Of a stretch of 64,000 nucleotides of DNA, positions 36,163 through 47,450 are shown piece by piece (position 1 is the first letter of the stretch; the number at the start of each line of letters is the position of its first letter). The translations under genes and the position numbers were made by a program. Below the pieces are notes generated by a model, which searched no databases, had not been told where the DNA came from, and worked only from the letters and a program-made list of their open reading frames with translations. Source of the stretch: Puffinus mauretanicus (Eukaryota > Chordata > Aves > Procellariiformes > Procellariidae); the NCBI GenBank assembly GCA_023333565.1, contig JAJKFH010000801.1, positions 1,054,001 to 1,118,000 of the forward strand. Direction: 5' to 3'.

Positions 36163-37233
36163 ATGTCTCACGGCCCAGACAGGTGCACTCTTTGCTGGGT
36201 AAAAAACTGGCTGGACGGCCGAGCCCAGAGAGTTGTGGTGAATGGAGTTAAATCCGGTTGGCGGCCGGTCACGAGCGGTGTTCCCCAGGGCTCAGTACTG
36301 GGGCCGGTCCTGTTCAATATCTTTATCAACGATCTGGACGAGGGGATCGAGTGCTCCCTCAGTAAGTTTGCAGGCGACACCAAGCTGGGCAGGAGTGTTG
36401 ATCTGCTGGAGGGTAGGAAGGCTCTGCAGAGGGACCTGGACAGGCTGGATCGATGGGCCAAGGCCAACTGTATGAGGTTCAACAAGGCCAAGTGCCGGGT
36501 CCTGCACTTCGGCCACAACAACCCCATGCAACGCTACAGGCTTGGGGAAGAGTGGCTGGAAAGCTGCCCAGAGGAAAAGGACCTGGGGGTGCTGGTTGAC
36601 AGTCGGCTGAACATGAGCCGGCAGTGTGCCCAGGTGGCCAAGAACCAAGGGCATCCTGGCCTGTATCAGAAATAGCGTGGCCAGCAGGAGCAGGGAGGTG
36701 ATCGTGCCCCTGTACTCGGCACTGGTGAGGCCGCACCTCGAATCCTGTGTTCAGTTTTGGACCCCTCACTACAAGAAGGACATGAGGTGCTGGAGCGTGT
36801 CCAGAGGAGGGCAACGAAGCTGGTGGAGGGCCTGGAGCACAAGTCTGATGAGGAGCGGCTGAGGGAACTGGGGTGTTTAGTCTGGAGAAGAGGAGGCTGA
36901 GGGAGACCTCATGCGCTCTACAACTACCTGAAAGGAGGTTGTAGCCAGGTGGGGGTCTGCCCTTCTCCCAAGTAACCAGCGAGGACGAGAGGAAATGGCC
37001 TCAAGCGCCAAGGGAGGTTTAGACTGGACATTAGGAAAGATTTCTTTACTGAAAGAGTGGTCAGGCCTTGGAACAGGCTGCCCAGGGAAGTGGTTGAGTC
37101 ACCATCCCTGGAAGTATTTAAAAGACGTGTAGATGAGGCCCTTAGGGACATGGTGTAGTGGGCATGGTGGTGTTGGGTTGATGGTTGGACACGATGATCT
37201 TAGAGGTCTTTTCCAACCTTAATGATTCTATGA
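36163..37233 (+). mobile_element. CR1 LINE, 5'-truncated, with decayed reverse transcriptase (plus strand)
   Basis: The element begins within the reverse transcriptase of CR1 ORF2 and runs through the 3' UTR to the CR1 end ATGATTCTATGA at about 37,222-37,233. Its first frame carries the RT block [20 protein letters not shown] (B-loop region), then [12 protein letters not shown], where the YADD-type motif lies in the family; here the catalytic aspartates are replaced (FAGD). Near 36,640 bases are missing relative to other CR1 copies, so the frame ends at a TAG (36,673) while the C-terminal part continues in another frame ([20 protein letters not shown]). A further one-base loss near 36,785 disrupts the end. 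It is dead and lacks the endonuclease and N-terminal RT. Confidence 0.95.
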
Positions 37234-37454
37234 ACAGAGTTAGAGATGAACCAAAGGAAAAAGTGGCACTGGAAAAGAAAGGGGCAAAAATCAAATACCT
37301 TTTGAGAAGATGTCTATCACAGAATTGCTTTGCATTTGAATTGCAGTGAGTCTCTTATTAGAAATGTGTGCCAGTTGCTTTTTAAACTGCTCTAAGAGAA
37401 CATCCCTACAGTTCATCATCCCCCAAAATAAACAGCAAATAATGTGTGAAACAT

Positions 37455-37560
37455 GGAATCAGAGAGGCAAAGTGTTTTGCTCACTACCTCATTGCAGGTC
37501 AGTGGCAGAAGGTGGGGGGAGAGTTGTAGATCCCCAGTTCTCACTGCTTAGACATTACTG
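37455..37560 (+). repeat. Ancient amniote-type repeat fossil (tail portion)
   Basis: Landmarks AATCAGAGAGGCAAAGTG, GGTCAGTGGCAGAAGGTGGG and TAGATCCCCAGTTCTCACTG match the 'gcacagagaggcaaagtgacttgc...cagGTCAGTGGCAGAgcTGGGa.tagAacCCcAGgTCTC' string of the same old repeat as 10,440 and 42,395. Confidence 0.5.
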
Positions 37561-40500
37561 GCTCTTCTCCATAGCTGCTGCCTGGAAGGGGACAGTCAGA
37601 GCCCCAGCTGGCTTTCCTAGGGTATTTTTGGTCCTGAGAGCTCTTGCCGATGGATGGCAGGGATGACCAGGGTGCCTCTGGCTGCTGCTGCTGAACTCAA
37701 AAATGGCAGGAAGATGTGGCTTGGAGCGTTCAAGCTGTCTCTGTTTCGGGGGATGCGCATGTGCTTTGTACCCTGGAGTACAGCTTGTTACGGGAGGTTT
37801 TATACAGCTGACTGCTAATCGTGGTAGGGGATTTTTCTGTGCCTGGAGGGGACTGTCTCCAGCTGACCATGAACTGCAGGGGAAGAAGTCCACCTGAGGG
37901 TGCTGAACAGATTTCAGCTCAGCTCTGGAGAAATACGAGTGCTGCTCTCAGCCCTGGTGCAACTGAGGGCTCTGGCATGGACCAGGAGGGTGGAGAGCCC
38001 TACTTCAAGTCTCTGGTGTGTTAGGCAAGACAATGACCATCACCTTAAATGAGTTCTGATCTCTTCTGGACCAAGTCCATTGGTTCTCTGGCAAGAGCAA
38101 CAGGGCAACATTATCTGGTGTGGCCTGAAACCTGGATGCCAGGCAGCTGACTGGAAGTCCTGTGCCACTGCGATACGACTTGTTCCTTTCCTTGCTCCAC
38201 TCCTTATGTCAGAACACTCTTCAGATTGCTGCCCGTAATCCGCCAGCAACAGCTTTTGGATTGATTGATTTAATTGTCCCTGGTATCCCCAGGCACATAG
38301 CTCCTTTCTCTGCTGCTGCTTCCCTACGTGGTCTCTTCTGTAACGCCTGGTCCTTATGGAGAGGCAGCAGGAAAAGGGTACGTGATGTCCTAGTGCAGAA
38401 CAGCCGTGCAGAACATTTCTGTTCCCTCAGACTGATGGGCTGCCTCGACTCCAGTAGATTAAATGTGCCGGGGACAGTTCTCAGACACTGAAGCCATCTG
38501 GCATAAACTGCCTGCATCTCTATTGCTAACCTCCTGGAGCCTCCCAAAAAGGCCGCAGTTTGCTCTTCGGCCATGGGCCAGCACCTGTGTGAATTCCCAG
38601 ACTGCACCCAGGAGTTGCTTGGGGGAGCACTAGCGGGCTGGCAAGGGCCAAAACCGTGCCTGTGTTAACAATTTAACTTAATAAAGGCCTCAGTACTAGT
38701 GCCCACCAATGGTCCTTGACACTGGTTAGTTTATTAGCACAGAAACACGTGCCGTTTTCCCTTTTTTCTCGCAGGGGACCAGTCCCACCATCACGCCCAG
38801 TGCCCCTGGGTGCGCAAGATGCCAACATTGTGACACCTTAGTGAAGAGAACAATCTTTTCTTAAAATCATGCAATTTCCTGATTTCACTGCATGGCTCCA
38901 AGCTAGGACTAAAATCCAGAGGAAAACCTCTCCTGAAGTGTTTCGCTTACTCTCACAAGTCAGCGAGTAGTTTCATGGCATCTTTAGAGAATGGCAAAAG
39001 GAAAGGACTGAAAATGAACGCTGGCATCCCAAAGGCTTGTTTTCAGTGGCAACCTTGGCTTGTTTTCAGTGTCTTTCCAAGGTAGCCATTCTGTTATTTA
39101 GATATTGGAGGTACTTGGGCAGAGCTTCTTCTTTAAAGACCCATGAATGGATAGACTGTGTCAAAATGCAATTTAAAAATAAAAAAGGCACATAATAAAA
39201 ACAATATCATTCTATAACTCTTAGTGCCATTAAACCAGTCAGCAGGGGATGTAGAAGTCACCCAGGAAAGAAAAAGCATGATAATTTTTTAGAAGAACAT
39301 AGGCTGCTAAATTACTTTGCAGCTTCCAACCATCTGGGGAGAAAAATAAAGTACACTCATCCCTGCTTGAACTGATGAATTGAAACTGCAAAAAAGACTG
39401 CGTTTTTGTATTGCTGGTCTGCATGTTAATTCAGAGCCTGGAGCTGGTGGATTCTGCATTGACTGAGCATAGTTAGCACAGGGTACGTGTTGAGAACTTG
39501 CCTCTGTGACACAGTGTGAATAATTTCATTCTGGTGGAAATGGTTGCTCAATGGCATGTACAGAGAGTAAGATCTTTAGTCTGGTTTCCTGGGGAAATGA
39601 GGTGTTACGTGATCAAAATGTGTGTGTGAATGCACACTTGCTTCTCCTGCTCCTCCCTGGTAGTTTTTTGATTCAGCTGGCCAATATCAACCAGATATGA
39701 TGAAAGGTCTGACAAACTTCATGAAAATCAGTGGCTTCGTAGAGGAGAGAGACTCTTTTTGTGCCTCCACCATATAAAAGGCTGCAGTATGAATTTACTC
39801 ACTGGGACATGGAAGCACTGTACAAGGGAGGATTAATAGGAATACTCCAGCCAAGGGAGAAGCATCAGCAGGAGTTGATACCTTGTTGGACATCAGAGAA
39901 TCTAGCCATGAACCACAGAGCCATGGAACACCAGACTTCAGTAGCTCCATCACCCAGGGAGCTAATTTTTTTTTTCCCTTGTTTTTCTTTCTCTCTGCTT
40001 TTCCAGTCAGCAATATAATGCTATTTTAAGGGCTATGGGTCACGAACAAATAAAGAAGATATGGCATTCTGCTTAAGACTTCTGGAAAATAGCCCAGCAA
40101 AGAAATTACTAGCAAAGAAACTTCCATCTAGAGCATGCTGCCTTCCTGAGGCAACAACGTAATGAAGCATCAGGTCTCTACATCTTCCCTTGAACTTGTG
40201 GGCATTCCTCCTGTAAGGAAAGGTTGGGTCCTTTGTGGGTGAGGAGCAGCTATTGCTGTGAGGATTGGCTGTGCCGTGCCGGGGTTATGGACCTTTTGTA
40301 ACACAGTCTGTGACTTGTGCCCTCAGGACCAGCAGATAAAAGGGAAGTGTATAGTTTTTAGCAAGTCTTGCTCATTTCTGGAGAGAGCAGGTTATTTGTA
40401 ATGTCTAATGAGTTGCTATGAGGGGTGGGATTCCTTGGGCAAATGACCTCTGTACAAAGCCCCAGGTTTATGGGGCTCGTGGTGACCCAGGGGAGGCTGA

Positions 40501-41046
40501 GCTAACACCCACTAATGACTCCAGTGACAGCGCAAGTGGAAACGGAAGGAAAGCAGTTACTGTAGGAGCAGTTGGGCAGGGGAAAAAAAAAAAAATCTGT
40601 GTCCAGACTTAGCGTCCTTTGGTGCCATTCAATAGCATGGTTATGTGTGCAAGAATTAAAAGAGAAAAAAGAATGAAAACAGCTAACAAGCAGTTTGAGC
40701 CACACTCACAAGATGTGATTGTACGTATGAGTGTCGTTTACCTAGATATGTCTTCAAATAAGGACTTCCACGCTTTCTTCCTTCGCATGAGAGGAGCTCT
40801 GTGTAAGGATTCATGAAACTGTCCCACTATCACCCTCTATCATCCTTCAGATTATTTCTCCTTACCATCCTTCATTCCCTTCCCTGTTTTTCTCCTGTCT
40901 GGTGTGCTGTCTCCTCTCTGGAATTTGGCTTGAGATTTCTGGTGCACAAGCTCTCTTTCTGTTGTGATTTATATAGCACCTTGCACAATGGGTCAGAGCC
41001 CATACCTGATGAAAATATGGTATTACTTTTATAATTGTCATATTTT

Positions 41047-41063
41047 ACACACACACACACACA
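41047..41063. repeat. (AC)n microsatellite
   Basis: Eight and a half perfect AC dinucleotides. Confidence 0.95.
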
Positions 41064-42394
41064 GATATTTAATCCTTTTTTTTGGAAACGAAAAGAGAAA
41101 TGTGAACTCTCTGGAATTTTGATAAAGAATTTTCCAGGTAGACTTGCTTGTGGATTTTTGTTTTATTTTGAGGGCTTTTTTTCCTCAACTACAAGGGACT
41201 TTTACCCAGAATTCTACAGTATTTCTCTTTTTCCTTGGGAGTTTGGCTAGCACTTTGTATCATTTTTGGTAGTAATCTCCCCAATTCCATCCCCATTGTA
41301 TCCATACGGTAGGATCCTCTCCCACTTCCAACAGGTAGCTTGGGTAACAGCGGCAGCATTTTACTTTTGATGCACAGACCTGATTCTCTTTGCCACAAGG
41401 AGTTACGTGCTTGGGTTCATCCAACCTTACTGACAAATTTAAGTGAGAAGGCTGGTCCCCTGCGGGCTCTCTTTATAGCCAGTGGGGTTTGATGGACATG
41501 CCCAAAAGTAATTTTTCCTACCTGATACATGCAACATTCTCCGCAAGCATCTGTCCCAGAGCTTCCAGCCTTGGCCTAAGCAGTGTCAGTGTTTGGCCAT
41601 TGCATATCTTGTGCTGAAAAAGGTTGCAGAACACTCGTATATTAGGAAAATAGAGTAGTGACATTACTGCTGTTTGGATTTCTATTCTAATAAGAAATAA
41701 GGCATTTGGTAATGAGTTTTTCTTATGTATTGCTTGTGTTTTATGACTACATTGCTGCAGTTTATATGACTAACTGTGTATTTAACAAACTGGAAAACAA
41801 GGTCAATAGATCAACAAATAGATCATTAATGGGGATGCATGAGTTACAAATGAAGAAAAGCAAACCAAGATCTTTGGAGTCACCCGAAGTGCAGTGAAAA
41901 AGGAAGCTTGTGAGAGCCAATCACCCAGGGCAGAGACTGGCTGGCTGACACAAGGCGCTGATGATGGAATAGGGTGATTATGGTGTTGGACTGAAACTCT
42001 ACCTTGGCAGATGGGCTGTAGTTTGACCTCTTTTGGAGAGGCCATAGCTGCACTCATTGAGGGAAACCATTCCTGGGCATAGACTGTAGTTAGAGGTAGC
42101 TGCACTCCCATCTTGGTGCCTTGAGTCCAGAGCCAAAAGCCAGGTGGGATGACCCTGGATCGTTCTTTATCTTTTTGTACACATGCAAAAACTAAGAGCC
42201 GTGTCCTATGACTTTTGCATGAAGCATCCATTCCATATTTTGAATCCCGTATTTCTAAAACCTATCAGAGTATGTCTCGGATGCAAGGGAGAGAGAATCT
42301 GCCAATTTGTCAAGAGAAGTAATATTTTGTTTAAGTTATTCCATTGTTGTTTAATGCATTCATCGTCACATTACTCCTGGAAGGAAGGGAAGTC

Positions 42395-42520
42395 CTCCTT
42401 GTCCCTTTCTGCAATTGGGAACTGTGGCATGAAGAAGTTCTTTGTCCAAGGTATTTCAGGAGGCTTCTGCTGGAAGGAGGCTTGGATCGACGTCCAGGGC
42501 TCACTTCTGAATCTGTGTAA
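42395..42520 (+). repeat. Ancient amniote-type repeat fossil (tail portion)
   Basis: GGGAACTGTGGCATGAAGAA, TTCTTTGTCCAAGGTATTTC and CTGGAAGGAGGCTTGGATCG echo 'GGGaAACTGaGGCAcagAgAaGttaaGTGACTtGcCCAAGGTcac.cagga...gtggcagagc.gGgattcGAac'. This explains part of the 147-codon open frame at 42,183-42,626, which I do not regard as a gene. Confidence 0.45.
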
Positions 42521-45500
42521 GATGAGATCTCACTTGGGATCTTTACTGATGGGTTGGGACTGGCTACAAAGGTGGGTTACTTTTGACCAGGACAGATTCA
42601 GGACTTTGAAACAGCTTCTATTGTAACCTCAGAGAGATGGTGGACACGGGGATGGTTAGGAGCTCTTGATTTCAAGAAGGGGCAAGAATTTAATAAATAA
42701 CCAAACTTTGGGGCTGACAGACCTCAACAGAAATTTTTTGGTGAATAATACCCAATGTTCAGACTCACATCTGTCAGCTTTTGTCTTTTGCTGTTTGTGA
42801 GTTTCTCATCCAAACTCGTTTTGTAGTTTTTTGCAGGCTTGCTGTTCTCTTTGTTTGGCTCTGCACGGCATTCTTTGAAAAAGCATGGGAGTTTTCCTTG
42901 ATATGATAACCAAGACTAGGTATAATATACCCAAGGAGGTCTTATCAGTTCCTTACAGTGTATAGCAATTATAGTAGCACTTTTGATTTATATTATATTC
43001 CCTTAGCAACCACACATTTTGTTTGCCACCTTCATTTCAGCTGCATATTGAACTAACAGCTTTGGGATATTTTCCTCACAGTAAAAATCCTTAATCTCTT
43101 AAACAGCTCCAAATCACTTTCCTGGTCAGTGTGCTAAAACTTCTCATTTTTATCATGGTTTTTCTTTTGTTATTACTACTGCTCCCCCCACTCCCCCCCC
43201 ACCCCAACCTGTTACTTCATTTTTGCATAAGCTTTAAGCTTGACTGCTTTATTGATTTACTACCTGGCTGTATATCTTTTTTAGATGTGAGAGTTTGATA
43301 TAGGTACTCTGTGTCTACTTGGTATTTGCAAACTTACCAACCCTATCCAAGTCTTTTGTGCAGAGTGAATGCTGGCACCGGGGAAGCATTTACTCCATCC
43401 ACAATACTTCCACTGTTTGTGCTGCTGTTGAATTTCTGCTGTGAATGCCTTCAAGGGAAAGTAGCACTTCCCCCCTCCCGCTATCCACTGGGAAGAGAAG
43501 AACTGCTCAGAAGAGTTCATTTCTGTTGGGAGGATGTTAATTTATCATGGTGTTGTAAATTTATGTATAAACAAATGTTAATTTGAGAGCAGGCGGCTTT
43601 TGTAGTGACAGAGCCATCTGTAGGGGGCTGATTCTAATTTCATTTCTTTATTTCTGTTTCTATTTCTAGAACACAGCTATCACTCAGTCCATAGTCAGTG
43701 TGAAGGCAGGTGGGGGCAGCCACAGGCAGGACCCAGCGGGTGTTGAGATGCAACCCAGCCAGTGCTAAGGTGGGAGCAATTTTCTTACGTGAATTGCTCC
43801 AAAGGCATTTCTCCCAGTCCTGACCTCTTCATGCTGTAGTTAATGTCCATAGGCTCAAACCTAAGGCTCCATCCTGACAATGTTTTGGCAGGCACTAGCC
43901 CTGCAGAGGCATTAGGAGAGTAATGGGAGCAAGTAGCAGCGTGTGAGTTAAACCTGAACTTCATCTTCTTGTCACCTTTAATAATCTAATCCCATGCAAT
44001 GGAGAGGCCAGCCTAGGAGCCTCTGGTAAGCATACACTAATCATGAACTGGGGGCTCCTCCTTGCTCTTGTTTATCCAGTGGGAGCTGGACTCTTTGAGC
44101 CAATTTCAGCATTGAAGCAAGCGGCAGCCTTGGTTTGGGCGGCAGATTTCAGCATCAGTGGTGCTGAGCAGAGGCGTGTGTGTTTGGGGGTCTTTGGCAA
44201 GTGGGGTTATGGGAAATGAGCTTTCCTTTCATGATCCATCCAAAACTATTGTGATTGTATCATCTTGGGAAGGTTACAAGCAAACATGATGTCAACTCCT
44301 TTTGAAAATGCACATTAAATGTGAGAAGCAGCAAAGAATGAAGCGCATGGATGGAACTGGGTATTTTACTACAGTTTCCAGTCCAGGAGCCTACGTCCCT
44401 CAAATGAAAAAAGAAGTTGTCTTACTTCTGGGGACTTTCAAGGAGTGGGGTTTATGCCTTTACAATGCCATTTGTAGGGCATGCCCCTTGGTGTTTTTTA
44501 AAGAACAGTAAAAAGGAGTACGTTCTCTTACTCTGCGTGTTTCAGACAGTGACTGTTTTGCCTTTTGCAAATGCTTTGGGTGGATTCAAACACAGGATGC
44601 AAGAAAACACAAGGAAATCAACAGGTAAAATGTATTGTTAAAGCTATACTAGGAAAACGCTGAAAAACGTCTATGGAGTGTAAGAAAACTAGTAGTTCCT
44701 GAACTGTACCACCACATTGGTATGTGACATGGGGGCTGTAAATGGGCTAGGCAGACTGATCCCATTTCCCCCTCTTTGAATGTCTCTGGAAACGAATAAT
44801 TTCCTTTTCATACTGCTCATCTGTGTTTATAATTGGTGGCAGTTATACTATCAGGAACAAGAGGAGTTTTGCAATAATTTTGCTGAATTTCAATTAAAAT
44901 TGCATCTGCATTACACTAAATTCAAAACACCAACCATTACCTTTATTGTTCATGGGAATACATTTTTTTCCTGTGACCTTGGCACCTCAGATAGTGCCCC
45001 AGGACATTTTCTCTCATCATCTTGGTTCAAGTAAGGTGATTGTGGAGAGAATTTTCTGATTTATATAACAAGAAAGGAAAATTAAACCTGTATAAAAACT
45101 TTGGGCAATCTCTGGCTTAATCCTAAATTATTGCTTAATATAAAATGTATTAGCAGAGAACATATTTGTGAAAGATGGGAGAGATTTCACCCCGGTGATG
45201 GAGCTATGCATCCCAGCTAAAAAACTTACAGAAGAAAACTCAGATGCATTGGAAATATATTTGGAAATGTTTCCTGTGCTTCTGTCCAGAATAAACTTTG
45301 AAACCATGTTATAGAAAACCTTGGGATCAGGTGCTACAAATTTGAAGTAACCAGCAGAGTCCTTAAGAGACAGTGCAACAACCTGACAAAGTGAATGGTC
45401 CTGAAAATCTCACAGCTTTAATTTATAGATCATTTCCTTGGAGAAACACTCTTTCCAATGGGTGTTTGTTTATTGCAGGAATTGACTCCTTCATGCTGGC

Positions 45501-47098
45501 TGATGACTGGCTTCTTTCAGCCCACACAATTTCAGCGTAGGTGAGGAGCAAGACCTAGTATCGTTCTAATACCAGTGGACTCCTGAACAAACATCTATCC
45601 CACAATTTTGGTTGTTTCCCACTAACTACTGACCTGGAAATTCACATCTTAGATTAGATAGATTAATCACAGATTAGAGGATTAAAAACCAGGATGAAGA
45701 GGAACAGGAAGTATGTGCAAAGATGCTTTTCCATCTTTCACCTCCTTCTGTCCCACTCAGCCATTTCTGCTGTCCTTTTCTTCAATCAGCAGGAAAAAAT
45801 ACGGATTTGTAAAATTGTTGTTGTATTCATCTCCAGGGTAATTGCATGTCTTTCAAGGCCCAGAAGTCCTCAGGGCTTTTTAACTCATGCTGTGTCCTGG
45901 TACAGTGGAAGGGTGATAATTCAAGGTGATATATTTGCAAGGCAGTGACTGTTAGTTAACTGAAGTGAATTTGCCTTTGGCAAGAGCCAGGTCACGTCAA
46001 TGGTACTTTTGAAAATCCCATCCTCTGTACCAGACATAGCCTTCAGGTATAACTGTCATAGGCAGATAAAAAAAAAATCCTGAATATTATAAACCACTGA
46101 TAATCTATGGTAGTAGACACTTTTCATTTTCATCTTTATAATTTTGATGTTTGGATGCTTTCATTAAATTTGAAGTGTTTGTGAGAGTTGTGCTTGGTGA
46201 CTGGAACTGTGGAGTTTCAAGCATGTACTTGAAGAAAACTTGGATTTGGTCACGTTGACTTTATAAACTCCTCAGTCTGACTTCAAGCCAGGAGACTGAC
46301 TGGAAGGAGCAGTGATGGATGCACCCTTGCTACTTCTCTGGAAAGGAGCAGACTCTTATTGCCGGTTCTGGACCTCCTGCAATGCTCAGCGTAGCTGACG
46401 CTGCTGTTCTGCTGTCCTACCGAAGGATGGTGGCAGCGCTCCAGGAAAATATTTTGTAATGATTGATGCTTTTCTTTGAGGATTGCACACAGAGCCCCCC
46501 AAGTCCGCTCTGGATTTCCACAGTGCCGTAGTGTCATCCTCCTCCCGCGTAACAACCTGGTTGTCCTGTGGGGAGGCTGCCCCGCTCCAGTGGCAGCCCT
46601 GATGTCACCTCTGATTTCTGCCTGTCCCTTCAGTCTGGGAGCTAGCTGAACCCAGGTACCAGCTTGGTAAAAGTTATATCTGAAGGAGACTTTCTGTTTT
46701 CCTTGGGAACTCTTCCATGTTGCACCGCTGATGAATTACCTGTCTTCCTCTCCATTTCCCATAGGAGAAACCACCTTATCACCCTGACCTCTGCAAAACA
46801 TCCCCTTCTGCTTCACAGGTGCACGCTGCCTTTTCTCTCAGATGGTCTAACTGATTAAGATAATTCATTAAATTTTGAACAGCTGTTCTTAGCTTGCATT
46901 TGTTTTTGAAGATTGGTGTTTCTGTGTCAGACCTGGAGAAGGTCTTTCTGTGTCCAAAAACTTGACAGTTTTTCCAACTTGTAAATAGAAGATATCTTCT
47001 GCCCATGGCAAACTGTCAACAGAGTCTGCAGTTCTGAGGTTTCCATCCTAAACATTTTGCCAATTCTGAATGGCACATAGCAATGTCTGACACACACC

Positions 47099-47139
47099 AA
47101 AAAAAAAAAAAAAAAAAAAAGAAGAAGAAAAAAAAAAAA
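47099..47139. repeat. A-rich tract
   Basis: A run of 22 A, then GAAGAAG, then 13 or so A. It lies about 85 bases upstream of an old LINE fossil in the same orientation but is probably independent. Confidence 0.9.
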
Positions 47140-47224
47140 GACATACTTTCCTATCTCTGGGGAGCTATGTACCATCTTTGCCAGAAATAATGCAGGCTTG
47201 ATGGCTTGATCGTACACTAAATGC

Positions 47225-47450
47225 CTTCAGTACTTCCCACCTCCGTTATTGCAACATACTTTATCTGACCTTGAAAAGAATTATGCTTTTATGCCCAGGA
47301 AAAAAAAAATCATCTAGTTCAGAATGGAGCTGCAAGCCTCCTCAGCAACATGGATTACTGAAATCGCATCACCTCTGTGCTCTGCTCACTCCAGTGACTG
47401 CCTATATGGAGCAGCAAAAGGATTATGCAACTCTCTAATAGATTGGCTGT
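47225..47450 (+). mobile_element. Ancient L2/CR1-like LINE fossil (RT C-terminal region)
   Basis: Translated on the plus strand, with frameshifts, the stretch gives SHLRYCNILYLTL, then VQNGAASLLS, then NRITSVLCSLQ*LPI...KRI. These correspond in order and spacing to a signature of L2/CR1-clade reverse transcriptases downstream of the catalytic core (SRLDYCNxLYxGL, vQNaAARLL, ITPvLxxLHWLPvxxRI). Stops and a 10-base A run that breaks frame show long decay. Family assignment (L2 versus old CR1) is not possible by eye. Confidence 0.6.

Noticed and set aside
36097..36675. 192-codon open frame as a host gene
   Set aside because: It is the decayed RT of a CR1 LINE, with frameshifts and altered catalytic motif.
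42183..42626. 147-codon open frame
   Set aside because: No domain or splice context, and it overlaps an ancient repeat fossil at 42,395-42,520.
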